Counted from the stretch's first letter, positions 20,600 to 32,254 are shown. The stretch: 64,000 nucleotides of DNA from Niebla homalea (GCA_019925105.1 JAHGAU010000003.1:930001-994000), one strand, 5' to 3'. Numbers and translations are program-made. Notes: a model not told the origin generated them from the sequence alone.

Positions 20600-23500
20600 A
20601 TGTCTGAGAAACGGCGACGGAAGAGCCTGAGCATTCTACGACCTCCAATGGCACCTTTGACGCCCATCAGTGAACCTTCAGGCCCCTCTTCGCCTGCTTC
20701 TTTCCTTCGGAAACAGCGCCCTCAAGGTCTCGCTTCTCCCACCTCGGCCGCCCCGTCCCCAACCTCGTCCGAATACTCGTCGGCCAGCCCCTCCACCATA
20801 GACTTGAAACCCAAGTCCAGCATGGACAGGCTTGTCCAGAGAGCTCGACCCAAGAGCCTACAGAAGAACGGACGCCCTTCGAGCCTGTTTGGCTCCCGAC
20901 GAGGGCTTCCCAACCACGAGGAAGACGAGGAGACCCTTGCACGCTCCACCTCTCACCCTTCCTCAGTCCACTCCCAATCGGAATACCTGTCCGTTCTTAC
21001 TGCTAGCCAGGTCCTATTACACGGGGATGTACAAACCGCTAGTGGCATGTTCAGGAAGCGGAGTCAGTATCTGGTCTTGACTGACACCCATCTGATCAAG
21101 TGTCGCAGCCAGACCCGAGCTTCGGAGCTTTTCCCTACCATTCCACCGTCCATGGGTCGAGCAAGCGGCATTAGACATTCTCGCCTGTCCAGCAGTGGTT
21201 CAGTCCATGATCTCCATACTCAGAACGAGGGTCTGCAATCGATCCCTCTCAATCAGATCGTGGCCATCTATCGTTTGGATGACGGCAAGCCTTACTTCTC
21301 CATAGAAATCTTCCACCTGGACGAGGATTCGTTCCAGGAGTCAAGTACCATACTACAACTCCACGATCCCAGGGACCATGATCTTTGGCTGTCCTCCATT
21401 CGTGGTGCCGCCCTCAACGCGAGACTGAAAGACCCAATGCCTTTTTCCCGACAATTGGTTGAGTACACCGCTCGGAATCTAGAGCAAGACAGGGACTATG
21501 ATCCGCATCAATTTCATATGTTCAGGATCGTCCAACGGGCTACAAGATCGGGAGGTGGATCACGATCATCGTCTGACGACCTTACAAAGCTGACCTCAAA
21601 CATCTGCATTTTAGCTATTGGAGTCTTCAAACTCCATCTTGTCCCGTTGCCAAAGAACCACAAACCGCTTTCCAGTACGTCCTTGACCGATCTGGGCGGT
21701 ATTTCATATGGTCTGGCTGCCTTGTCCGCCTTCACTGTTGCACAAGACGACGATTCTTTCTATCTGAGATTTCGATTACCGTTGCGTTCTGGCGTCTCGC
21801 TTTCGATAGCATCCTCTTACGTAAATGATATTGCGTTATCGGCCAGGCGGACGGCAGACTTCCTGCGTCCAAAATGGCCGGAGCAGCCCTTCACATGGAA
21901 CGTACCAAAGGTGATGGACGAGGATTTCCTTCCCATACCACCAATAGACGAAGATTATGAAGCTTTAAACCGTACGCTCACAGCCTACTGCGCAGCCTAT
22001 GCTCTCGATGCATCCTTGATACGCTACACCGTATTCGCCGATGTCGAAGATGGACCAGCCTTCTGTCTTGAGGCTCGAGCGGATGGCCGAAAGTACAATG
22101 TGTTGGAGCTTTTGGCCGTTCTTCGGTCGCTGAGATACAATGAATGCTTTCGCACCTTGTCGTTTGCAGGTGTCCTTCTAGACGAGCTTCAGAGGCTCAG
22201 AGACCCTTTTGGCTCGGAGCATGTTGCTTGGAGGATACGATTCGGGGAACCACTGGACCAGGAGGAGCAATCAAATTTCACGCTACTTGTGCAAGAAATC
22301 CGGGCTCTAGCTCTTAACAGCACAAGTCTAAGACGGTTGGACTTCTCTCATTGCTTGAGCTCTACGATCGCATCGACCCTGAGGAAGGGGGAGGATCACG
22401 GGTCCGGAATTTGCGAGGCCCTCTTCCCCATGTGTGTGAAGCAAGCCACAAACATCGATTGGGTCATTTTGACAGGCATCAATCTTTCTGAAACTGACAT
22501 GGACTACTTTTACTCTGCTGTCATCGACCGCTCATGCCATTTCCGGGCCATTGAGACTGGTCGTTGCGGTAAGTCATTTTCCACCCATGTTTCGGGAGAC
22601 TTGCAACTCACAAAGGCAATCATACCTCTCCGTTTCACTTGACTGCTAAGCTTTCAGAGACAATCTCCCTGGGTGTAGCTATGTCTCCAGCCTATCCTAC
22701 CATAGGAGACAGCATGATGCTGACTCCACGCTTTACTTAGGCCTGGGCGATCGCAGCATGCACACAGTGCTTCACGCGCTGTCACACCAAAGTGCCACTC
22801 TCGAAGCTCTGGATCTATCTGGCAACCCTGCGCGTTTGGAGTCTTATTGGCTTGACTTGGATCATTGTAGCTTTCTTCGCAAACTCAATCTTTCAAATCT
22901 GACAAGAGCCTCGAGTCCGGAAGCTCTGATACCACTTCGAGTCCTTTTAAAATGGAGACTGGAAGAGCTTTGCCTCAGTGGAACCTCTCTGAACAATGAA
23001 AGCTTCAGGGCCATCGCAGAATATCTGTCGAGTCCAGAATCGTTCTCACTAAAAATCTTAGACTTGGAGAACTCCAATCTGCATGGACATCATGCTGCAG
23101 GACTGCTGGAGAGTAGTGTGGTGCAGTACCCCGGGACGAGGGAGATGAGGGTCACCTTGAATGGCAACCGGCTGGAATGTGGACATAATCTTCTGGCCGA
23201 GATCATTCGTCATAACCAATGTCCTTCTCAGATTGTAATGCAGATGGTTGAATATCAAGACGAGAACAACTTTCGTGAGTGAACTGAGATGATTCCCCCA
23301 CTTTCAGCGACTTCTGGAAACTTCTTGACGTATAAAGCAATGCTGATTCGATGTTTTACTTAGGTAAGTAGCCTTCTGCGGAGTTCCTCTACTTTCATCG
23401 ATGTCTGGGGAGTTTAATTATTGTGTGGAGCAATTCTAATTCCACTTTTTACTTAGGCCAGTTACTGGAAGCTGTCACATTCAACCAAACCATCAACTAT

Positions 23501-24388
23501 CTTGATCTGTCGAAGATTTCTTTGCCCTCGGAGGCGGATGTCAGCACTTGCGGATTGCTGGGAAGGCTTTTGACCACCAACAGGACCCTTCTCTGGCTGG
23601 ATATTAGTGGGGAACAAACCCACCTCGTGGCCTCCATTCTTGGAGATGGTCTGAGTTCGGCCTTGAATGGCCTCAAGCACAATACAGCCCTGCAAATACT
23701 TCGGATTGAGAATCAGCGCCTCGGACTCCAAGGAGCAAGTATGCTAGCCTCGGTCATAGAGGTGAATAAGACCCTACGTGAAATTCATTGTGAGGGAAAC
23801 GAGATCAACCTGCAAGCCTTCACGGTCCTCGTCAATAGCGTGGAGCGAAATAGCAGCCTATTATATCTTCCTGACATGACCTCTGATCGCCTATGGACGC
23901 AGAAAAAGGTCAGTCGGGAAGTTGACAGCCTTCGAGAGAACAGCACGTCAGGTATTACACCCATTTCTTCCACTAAAGCGACAGTCAAGCGCACCCTCGG
24001 AAAGACCATGACAGGACAACGGTCAACCCACAACAGAATGTCATCAGGCACTCAGCCTGCATTTGACGTGCGCGATGTTGTGAATAGTTTGTCCGCGCAA
24101 TGGGATAAGGAGGTCGCTCGCTTGAGAAGCTACCTCGCCAGAAACTATGAGCGAACCCAGGATTTACCACTCGGCGCTCCCGGAAGGTTGGACTTTGGAC
24201 GTCCGGGGACCAGCAGCAGTAGCCTTGAAACTGCCATGAAAGACTTCAGCCTAGATCAAACGCCCAAGGCCGAGGTTGATCGGCAATTAGGACACGAATT
24301 CGAGGAGCAGGATGGCCAAGTGCAAACGGAGGAGTCTGGGGATGAAGGAGACGAGGGTGACAGCCCGCTTGAAATCAAGACAGGGTGA
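20600..24388 (+). CDS. PH domain and leucine-rich-repeat protein (CARMIL-like architecture)
   Basis: Proposed exons are 20600-22568, 22658-22672 (15 nt), 22741-23274 and 23457-24388, giving 1149 residues. The N-terminus is basic and Ser/Pro-rich. A PH domain lies at about 130-275 (from LSVLTASQVLLHGDVQ to HDLWLSSIRGAALNARL). Leucine-rich repeats cover about 500-960, with ribonuclease-inhibitor-like units such as LEALDLSGNPARL, LRKLNLSNLTRA, INYLDLSKISL and LREIHCEGNEINLQAF. The tail is polar and acidic. PH followed by LRR is the CARMIL layout (capping-protein regulators), so an actin-linked or membrane-linked scaffold role is an inference. The third intron (23275-23456) contains an internal AG|GT at 23363/23364 that splits it into two complete introns. 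Skipping the 15-nt exon would also keep the frame. Confidence 0.82.
23275..23456 (+). other. Tandem twin intron with zero-length exon (recursive splice site)
   Basis: Intron a is 23275-23363 (89 nt, donor GTGAGT, branch-like GCTGATT, acceptor TTTACTTAG). Intron b is 23364-23456 (93 nt, donor GTAAGT, branch-like TCTAATT, acceptor TTTACTTAG). They abut directly, so the intron a acceptor and the intron b donor form TTAG|GTAAGT. The two introns align over about 70 nt in their 3' parts (shared ACTTTCA, TCTGG, AGCAAT and TTTACTTAG blocks). The 3' end of the intron at 22673-22740 is also related. Confidence 0.75.
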
Positions 24389-27300
24389 GAACGGGAAAAG
24401 GGAGAATAGAGCTTCTCAGGCGTAAGGAGTCTGCAGGTGAGCAATGGGTGACGACGTGTACGATAAAATATGGGTACCGCTGGAGGTTTTTGTACAAGAC
24501 ATGACCAGCCTCCCTTCAATGGTTGAGGCGTATAGCAGTATGCTCGAAATGATGGCATGAGCATGGTGTAGCATAGCACAGCGTGGCATAGCATAGCAAT
24601 CAAAAAAGGCAATGATGTCTCCCTCGAGGAACTACCACCGAGAGGCTAGGCCTTCTGTGATTATTTTTCGAACCCGTCGAAGCTGGGGACTCGTCGATTG
24701 GAGGGATAACGGCTTCCTCAGGTATTATAATGACGTCGAGGTAGACATTCATTGCTATTTACACTTGGTTGTTATGATGTACTGATCGGAGAAAATTTGA
24801 GGTAGGGCTGTCAACGCGCGGGAGAACCGGGACAGTGACAGTGGAGAGAAATATGATATGGTGTGACGGCAAAAGAGTACAAACGCGGCCGTTGGGAGAA
24901 AAAGGAGGGGCGCAGCGTCAAAAGTAGTCAAGTATCTACATTTCTAGTTTTCTAACTGCAGGGCCGTGGGCCGCATATGCATGCTGGCGTCGATCCCAGC
25001 ACGATGTCACTTTCTTAGACGTCGTATTTCGTGTCTGTGCCAGGCAAGTTACTAAGATTCAGCCTTCACTGCCACGCTTCAGGGGTAGGTGCCCATTATT
25101 GGCCACTTCGTGAATCGCGAAAAACAATGAATAAGTCGATCCACGCTCGAGTTCTCCAAATCATGTGCGGGATTTTCCACAGACGCGGTTAGATATCTGG
25201 GGACGATCATGGTGAGTAGGAGAATCCCGGCGAATGCGAGGTGACGACGAAGGTACGTACACCAAAGGTATAATAGAAGGCTGAGTTTACAGTTGCAGAC
25301 CCTTTCCCCGCTATCATCGCAAGATAGGCCCCCAGAAATGTCAAGAGCTATAGCCAGAATTAGTTCAAGTACTGTAATGCATAGGTAGGTAAAGCCTAGT
25401 CCTTTTGCGGTAGCTCTGATCTGCGCACCAGAGCACAGCCCCGGGAGGTTTTTTATTTTTTACAAGCAATGAGTATCAATCGTTTTGTTCTGGTCCATGT
25501 TCGTATACAAACTCGTTACCTCCCACATTATTCCGGGAGACTCATGGTTGCTTTGACCGGCCACGTCCCACAGCACGATTGTTGTGCAGGATATTGTGCG
25601 AAAGTGGAAGTGGGAGGATTGATAGCTCTGAAATCAGTTTGAAAGAAAAGAGAGTGTCTCTGAATGGGATCGCCCCTTGGGTAAGAGCCGTCACAGATGC
25701 GCGAGATTTCCCCCGTTCGCCTGCTCGAGTCGATGAATCAGGATAATACTAATAGTCAGAAAGTAAAGAGGGACAAGAGGTCCGCAAGGGAATTTTGAGA
25801 GCTGAAGGTCTTGGTCGAACATGGAAGCAGGCATGACATCAGGCTGGCGTCCAATGTCAAATTGTACAATGGTGTTTGTCCATCAGTCATGTCGTCGCCA
25901 CCGTGCCACAAGCGCAAAGAAGAAGGGATTCTATCTACCATAGCTCGTGGCAAGAGCCTAGGCTATGATGACGGCCACTCCTTTCTTGCGATAGAGCCCA
26001 TTGACGGCCGTGAGAGCTCTTGGGTTGTCTCCAAGACGACTGCATGACGGCGTGCTGCCTTGATGATGATGACACCCAGCAGGTTCACGACTTCCTCGAT
26101 TGCTGAGCTGGATTTACCATGTCCAGTCCCCGTAGTAAGAGCTTCGATGTGAGGTGCAGAGTCCGTAATTATTCATTATTATTACTAGCGAAAGACGCGG
26201 AATGCCAGGGTCTGCCTCTAGAGGACTTCTTGTTCCCGTAGCGGGTGCTTGAATGAGAAGGCGCAATCTGCATGGCGATTGGATACTTGAGGAATCGCTT
26301 GGGAATAGCCGCTGCACCGCTAACCTTCCGGTGCAGATGGCCAAATGCAGGGGAGGGGAGCCATGTTTGGGAAGCGACGGATGGGCGAGTACGAGAACGC
26401 AGAAGAAAGTGATATTTCATCCTTGGAGGAGCTTGGAGAGAGCTCCTTGCCACCTGGTGTTTGGAGTTGGAAGAAACATTTGATTGTGACTTGTGGTGGT
26501 ATAACAACATGTGTTGGAGGTTTCATCAGGCGGACCTAGAAATAAAAATTACGATGATCTGACACGTGCAGTCGTGAAATGAATTAATTTGGCGACATCA
26601 GCTTATGCCTCACCTAGTCATCGTATCCGCGAGGCTCAGACTAGGTGGGGATGCCAGGATTGGAGGTAATAATGAACTGAAACAAAGGCCCAATTACCTC
26701 TAGCATCAAGGAATCGAAAAATAACAATGCAAGCGTTGGCTTCCCCAGGGCTATGGGGGGAAAGGTTGTTATGCATTGATGTAAAATTGTAAAATTACGC
26801 TTTCAGTAGTAGGCTGGACCCTCTGCTCTGGTGCACCCCTGGTACCGGAATAGGTACCGGAATAGGTACCAATCGTGCAGACACGAGTCCTTTGAAGACG
26901 GGGACGCCAATAGAGAACTACGCCCCCGCTGCCCAGGCCAACCGCCAAAAGCGCCGCAAGTCCATCACTTCAATCATTTTTTACCACCGTCACTGCTGCT
27001 AGCACAGCCAACTTCTTTCTCTCTTTAGTTCCTATTTTACCCTCACTGTCCTTTACGCTTCATTTGAACGTCTTATCATTCTGATCCAAGCTCAATTTTG
27101 CATTGCATAACTTTTTAATCCTTTCTTTCCTCTTTACACAAAGCCACTCTTGACCCCTACTGTCGCCATCAGCCATCCGCGGCCGAGGCGAAAATCCTGC
27201 GTGGGCCCCTGATGCACGCCTCTGTGTAGCACGCGAACAGCCACCCTCTCTCCACGACGCCGCATCCTTCCTCTCTTAAAGCTTCAATCTGGCTTTCGGC

Positions 27301-27461
27301 GCCCATGACAACATCCTGAGACCTTTGTCCTCCTCCACCGAGCCTCTTCGACCTCACCTCACTTTCACTTCTCCACCCAGACCCGCCAATACGCAAAAGC
27401 TCGCCCACAACACCATCTACCGCCCTGTACCCAATTCCAATTCCAATATCAATTCTCCAAG
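24389..27461. other. Gene-free region of about 3 kb
   Basis: All open frames are short and lack family resemblance. It holds a low-complexity 'gcatagca'-type patch at about 24565-24605 and a 12-bp tandem repeat at 26841-26870. The last 450 bp are pyrimidine-rich and lead into the MIPC synthase gene. I found no tRNA or other structured RNA by eye. A long 5' leader or a non-coding transcript is possible. Confidence 0.45.
26841..26870. repeat. Short tandem repeat, 12-bp unit ggtaccggaata
   Basis: Two perfect 12-bp units (26841-26852 and 26853-26864) are followed by a half unit, ggtacc (26865-26870), giving three KpnI-type palindromes in 30 bp. Confidence 0.85.
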
Positions 27462-28767
27462 ATGCGCAGAGGCGTTGTAATATTTCTCTCGATAAATGTT
27501 CTAATCATCATTTTCCTGATCCGCTCCGTCTTCACCCTCCTCACCCTTCTCGTCGAAGATGGCTCTGCAGACGCCATACATTCAGCTGAAATCCCTGCCC
27601 CCAATTCACCATTGATCGACAGCCGGCCTCAGCGCATACCGAAAATCATCCACCAGACCTATGTGAATGACAATGTGCCGGAGCACTGGCGGGAGGCCCA
27701 GAAGAGTTGTGTCGATCTCCACGAAGACTACGAGTACAAGGTAAACTTCCTCAATTGACCCCATCCTAAAGATCCCAAAGAAGTCAAGAGACAGACTGGG
27801 AGCACGAATTGGACCTACACAAGGACGCCTTTGGTCTGTGAACCCCCATGCTGACGCGCTATTCTCTCCATAGCTCTGGACCGATGCCAAATCAAGAGAA
27901 TTGATTGCAACCGAATATCCCTGGTTCTTGTCCACATTCGACAACTATTCGCAACCCATCCAAAGAGCTGATGCTATTCGCTACTTCGTCCTTGCTCACT
28001 TTGGTGGAATTTACATTGACCTAGACGATGTACGTGACTTCTGCACCTTTCCCGTGTTGAACCAATCCTGATGGTGTTTTCCAAAGGGCTGTAATCGCCG
28101 CCTCGACCCGCTCCTCTCCTATCCTGCCTGGGTTCGCCAAACCAGGCCAACCGGCATCTCGAACGATGCCATGGGCGCTGTTCCCCACCATCCCTTCTTC
28201 ACCCTCGTCATCGAGTCCTTGATACCGTACAACCGAAACTGGAAGCTCCCTTACATTACGGTCATGTATTCGACCGGCCCCCTGTTCCTGTCCGTCATCT
28301 GGCAAGAATACAAGAAGGGAAGGGGGAGGAACGTCGCCGAATTGGGCGCCCAAGTGGGCAACGTGGTTGGCGGCGGTGCCGATGTCGCGAAAGGACTTGG
28401 GCGATGGGACGGCAGCGAGAATGGACGTGTGAGAGTCCTCATGGGCGACGAGTACAACCAGAAACCCTGGGCCTTCTTCCAATGGCACGGCGGGAGTTCA
28501 TGGCACGGCAAAGACGCAAGGCTGATCTTTTGGATGGGCAGACATTGGATGCTGATCACAGCCACGGGCTTTCTGGCGGCTGGCTTCCTTGGCTTGGCCA
28601 TGTGGTGGGCTTATGGCCGAGTGCTGCTGCTGGGTGAGAGGAGGAGAAAAGGAGGCCAAGGGTTCGGAAAGGCGGGGAAGACTGGTTGGGTCGTCCAACG
28701 AATGCCTTTCCTAAGACAATCGAGCAAGGAGGGATATGAACTGCTGGAAAACCGTCATGATGTTTGA
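27462..28767 (+). CDS. Mannosyl phosphorylinositol ceramide synthase catalytic subunit (GT32, Sur1/Csh1-like)
   Basis: Three exons, 27462-27740, 27874-28029 and 28087-28767, give 371 residues; all joins keep frame. The enzyme transfers mannose from GDP-mannose to inositol phosphorylceramide in the Golgi. The N-terminal membrane anchor is VVIFLSINVLIIIFLI. The GT32 domain has PKIIHQTYVNDNVPEHW, then DAIRYFVLAHFGGIYIDLDD, whose DXD metal/nucleotide motif is D142-L-D144, just before the second intron. SNDAMGAVPHHPFF and MYSTGPLFLS follow, as in Sur1/Csh1. A C-terminal transmembrane helix (LITATGFLAAGFLGLAMWW) is followed by a basic cytosolic tail. Regulatory subunit Csg2 is not in the window. 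Confidence 0.93.
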
Positions 28768-29136
28768 GGCATGCCTTGCACCATCCAGTCGGGACAGGAA
28801 AAAAGGCACATGGAAGCGCGTCGCTGGGCATGGTTGTGTCCCAAGTGCTGGGACTTTGCAACCCGAAGGCGATCTATTCGTTCCCCCCCCCGGTTGGTGT
28901 GGGATTATAACGACTTGTCAAGGGTACCATCGTTTGGAGCCGGGCGTTTCTGGGACTGCCGCCCTCAGGGGTGCGCATTGTACAAAGAGGAAAATGTTGC
29001 ATGGCAGGCTCTGCGCCCTGCGTATTCACATCTGGTCGGACTTTTGAATTTGTTGTACAAAGTATCTCAATCCCACCAGACGCGTGGCTGTGTATCTTGA
29101 CTTGTGTAAAGAAATGTCACAATCGACCACACAGTC
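28768..29136. other. Convergent intergenic region
   Basis: This gap lies between the MIPC synthase stop and the stop of the Rcf3-like gene. It holds a short C run at about 28886-28893 and no supported gene. Confidence 0.45.
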
Positions 29137-29769
29137 TTACCCTTGCTCGGCTGTAACGCCGTTTGGGACATTGACTGGCTCCTCATGATGAGCGGCTTCA
29201 GGGTCGGCTTCGGCTTCGGCTTCAGCTTCAGCTTGACGGTCATGCAAGGTCTCGTATCGATCCCAGACGGCTTGGTGGCGCAAGCGTCTCTTCTGGGCCA
29301 ATTGCTCGAACTCAAAGGCGCGCAGACGGCGATCGGCTTCAATCATGCCACCGCAGGTCATGAAGGCCATCTGTATATAGACCTTGAATTGGATGGTTAA
29401 GCCGCGATAGATGGGCGAGAGGAAGTAGCCAGCGAAAGCGAGGCCGCCTGCAATAAGACCCCACTGTTATGCAGTAGCAGGATTAATTAGCCTCTCTGCC
29501 TGGTCTGGTGGTGGGCAGAGGATGTTGGGCTTTCAATGATGGATCAAAGCAGTGGAAAAGCAAAGTTGAAAGAGGTGGGATGGGAAGAGAGTGGAGTCTT
29601 GGAGTGTGTGGACGTCCGGATGTTGGCGGAGGAGGTCTCGAGGGGACTGCGGAGGTCTAGTAGAATATGTCCAACATCTCACCTTGGAGGAACCAACTGC
29701 AGCACCCCTTAGAGCTTCCCTGTTGGCGCCATTGGTCTCTTCGGCGGTCTTTGTGGCTATACTAGGCAT
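29137..29769 (-). CDS. Small mitochondrial membrane protein, Rcf3/HIG1-like
   Basis: Two exons on the minus strand, 29769-29683 and 29463-29137, give 137 residues. The 219-nt intron is long for this window; donor GTGAGA, acceptor AACAG. The join gives REALRGAAVGSSK-WGLIAG. A hydrophobic segment (WGLIAGGLAFAGYFLSP) is followed by IYRGLTIQFKVYIQM and CGGMIEADRRLRAFE. That layout resembles yeast Rcf3 and the N-terminal half of Rcf2, small proteins that associate with respiratory supercomplexes. The C-terminus holds an Ala/Glu repeat (AEAEAEAEADPEAAHHEE) encoded by a GCT/TTC-type triplet repeat. The Rcf3 assignment is by pattern and is moderate. Confidence 0.7.
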
Positions 29770-30635
29770 ATCGGATGCCAGTCATTATTATTATTGATCT
29801 GGCGAAAGGTGGAAGATGAGGGATGAGACTATTCTGCAACAGACTAGCAAAAACTAGTTCGAGCTTGCAGTGCTGCCGAAGATTAAGATTAGCCGAATGA
29901 TTCACTTCTGCAAGGCTGAAGGTCCGAAGTCCTTTCCTCCTTCACTTTTCGAGGCGAAGGAAACTTCCACCATGTTCCACATTCGTTTACGACCAAATAT
30001 TTGTGGGTAACTAAGGTTTGTCGCTTCTTGTGTCCATCGGTCGCACCACAGACATCCGAAAGAGCTCGTCCCGTAATAATTTACCATGTCCCTCAACACT
30101 TCAGCCTATCGATAATGTACTAGGATTGAGCGGTGAAGCTGCCCAAGCCTAGAGTATTTGGAGTATTTGGCACCCATTTGAGTCCATGCCCAACCTCACT
30201 GGCCACTGCCAATCCATTTCGAATATCTACCTGATCGAGCACTTGGGAAGCTGTACCTTTGGTTGAGCATGTCACCCTCCATCTCTTCGTAATCTTGCAA
30301 TCAACAGCTGTCGACCCTTTGACTGCCCTTGCAACCTACAGGCAAAATGTTCTAACCTATCCCTCCACGCCTGAACACCCTTCGCTACTGGCCACTAAAT
30401 CTCGAGGGTTTCGAGGGTTTCGAGGGTTTCGAGGGCTTCGAGGGGCTTCGAGGGCTTCGAGGGCTTGCTCTTGATTACCTATCGTGTGGACATGTCGGAT
30501 TAAACCCCATGTGTGGAGGAGCACTGGCACATCGGGGAGCTTCACAGTGTTGGGTCGGACAGGGATCCCTATGCCAACCCACAACACTTCAGCCATCCAA
30601 TTTACTTTATCAATCATCACTAAGCAGCCTTCCAC
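29770..30635. other. Region between the Rcf3-like gene and the 2EXR gene
   Basis: A divergent promoter region of 866 bp. It contains the 9-bp tandem repeat at 30402-30465. No gene is seen. Confidence 0.45.
30402..30465. repeat. Tandem repeat, 9-bp unit tcgagggtt/tcgagggct
   Basis: Seven head-to-tail copies: three of tcgagggtt, then tcgagggct variants, one with an extra g. It lies about 170 bp before the 2EXR gene start. It is readable as an open frame on both strands, but this comes from the repeat composition. Confidence 0.9.
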
Positions 30636-31730
30636 ATGGCTCCCTCCTCTCGTCCTCGCCGTCCAAGGCATCAGCTTCGCTCCCCCTTCCTCGCCTTACC
30701 CCCCGAGCTTCGAAACAAGATTTACCGGTACGCCCTCGTCCGTGACCGGCCCATCGATCTCTGGCCGCACAAGTGGACCAGACCCGCATCCGAAGATGAT
30801 AAATCTGCTTCTCCACCCCTCACTCTGAAGATCCGCCATCAAGACGACCTCACCTTTGTACGCAAGGAGATGGCCACCGGCCTCCTCGGCACCTGCGCTC
30901 AGGTCTATCGAGAAGCCGCTTTGCTTTTCTGGGCTGACAACTGTTGGAGGTTCTCAGGTCGAAGTGGCTGGCAGGGTTTGCTCCGCTTCTTCCTGACCAT
31001 TGGCCCCGACGCTAGAGAGCGCATTAAACGCCTCGATGTTCATGCTCCGGTGTACATGCGATGGCCGGTCAAGGACTCGGACAATAAAGATCTGAATGGC
31101 AGATCAAAGAATCTCCCCAAGATGCACATGGTAAAGATACCTGAGGAAGGACATCTCGACCGAATGGCCATTCAAAGAGTGTGTGCCCTTCTCAGCCAGC
31201 ACCCGACCCTCGAGGAACTCAATTTCGTCATCCCTGCCGGTTTTAGGAATGGAGATGAGGATGAATATGGGGGCTATGATTTGGATCACGATATGGATCA
31301 GGAGTCAGGTGTCCGACTGGAGAAGATCCAGGGCTTGGAGTCCATCAAGAAGACTGTCGTGGTCGAGAAGGATGGGTACCTGGCCGTCGACAATGGTCCC
31401 GCTCAGATCATGGCTCAGGGCTGGGATGTCAAATGCTTGCCTGGAAGCTTCATCTGGGAGAAGGGCACCGAGGACAAGGGCGGAAACACTGACTATGAAA
31501 AGCATGAGGTGACCGAGACACGCACTTGGGAAGCTCCAACCCGAAAGTGGGACTATCTAGATGGCGTGAAGATGCTATTCAAGGAGGAGGAATGCATCTC
31601 CGTCCACGCCAATGGGGGTCGGCGCAACAGCAAGCCTAGCATCAGACTTGCACGATGCCTAAAAGCTTTTGGCGGATGCCGATTCATCGAAGATGAGGGA
31701 GTCGTGCTTCCAATCCAGGCATTCTCTTAA
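30636..31730 (+). CDS. 2EXR/F-box-like protein of unknown function
   Basis: A single exon of 364 residues. The N-terminus is basic (MAPSSRPRRPRHQLR), followed by FLALPPELRNKIYRYAL, the opening of the fungal 2EXR/F-box-like domain. GLLGTCAQVYREAALLFWADN follows, the second conserved element. HPTLEELNFVIP and similar text suggests LRR-like strands. Residues 205-225 are Asp/Gly-rich. Proteins of this family are numerous in filamentous fungi and have no defined biochemical role. Substrate recognition in SCF ligases is a guess only for members with a true F-box, which this one lacks in clear form. Confidence 0.85.
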   Translation: MAPSSRPRRPRHQLRSPFLALPPELRNKIYRYALVRDRPIDLWPHKWTRPASEDDKSASPPLTLKIRHQDDLTFVRKEMATGLLGTCAQVYREAALLFWADNCWRFSGRSGWQGLLRFFLTIGPDARERIKRLDVHAPVYMRWPVKDSDNKDLNGRSKNLPKMHMVKIPEEGHLDRMAIQRVCALLSQHPTLEELNFVIPAGFRNGDEDEYGGYDLDHDMDQESGVRLEKIQGLESIKKTVVVEKDGYLAVDNGPAQIMAQGWDVKCLPGSFIWEKGTEDKGGNTDYEKHEVTETRTWEAPTRKWDYLDGVKMLFKEEECISVHANGGRRNSKPSIRLARCLKAFGGCRFIEDEGVVLPIQAFS

Positions 31731-32254
31731 TTGGCAAAGACCCCCTTGGTCACCGGCTATACTCAACCGGACCCTAATTGGTACTTTAGGGGTGAAACTA
31801 TCATCGCTCTATCTGAGAATGGGACTTGAGCTACAACTTTACTATTGTTCTGCTGTCAATTTAGCCGTTCAATACCCAACCTACGAAATGTATGAGTTGC
31901 AAACTTGCTCGATATCACAATTAGTATCACAATAGAAAGGCATTGACAACAAAGAGACCCAGTAAGATACCAGCATTGTCGTCGAAGCCCTTCTTCTTCA
32001 AATCTCAGCCTACGATATATGCAGAGATTGAGTACTTGCAAGTGTATTATAGCACGCAGGACCTTCAGCAGCCCCGAGCGCTGAGAGTCAAATCACTTCC
32101 AAGGTGATGCAAATTCGCTGTAATCTGGACCTCCCCTGTTGACTTGGGGCCCCAAACGCTCTGTACAAATCTGAAAGCCTCGCCATACTCGTCCCATCAA
32201 AGCGCCAATCGAGAGTCTGGTGCCGACGGCAAAGACCGGCAAGCAAGCCTGAAG
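31731..32254. other. Convergent intergenic region
   Basis: Between the 2EXR gene and pet127. It holds no supported gene and is probably 3' UTR sequence of both. Confidence 0.45.

Noticed and set aside
24541..24605. gcatagca-rich patch that resembles part of a tRNA A box
   Set aside because: No matching B box or cloverleaf arms could be formed; it reads as low-complexity sequence.
30259..30474. Open frames on both strands through the 9-bp repeat (FRGFRGFRG on plus, PRNPRNPRN on minus)
   Set aside because: They arise from repeat composition; neither has flanking similarity or a plausible gene structure.
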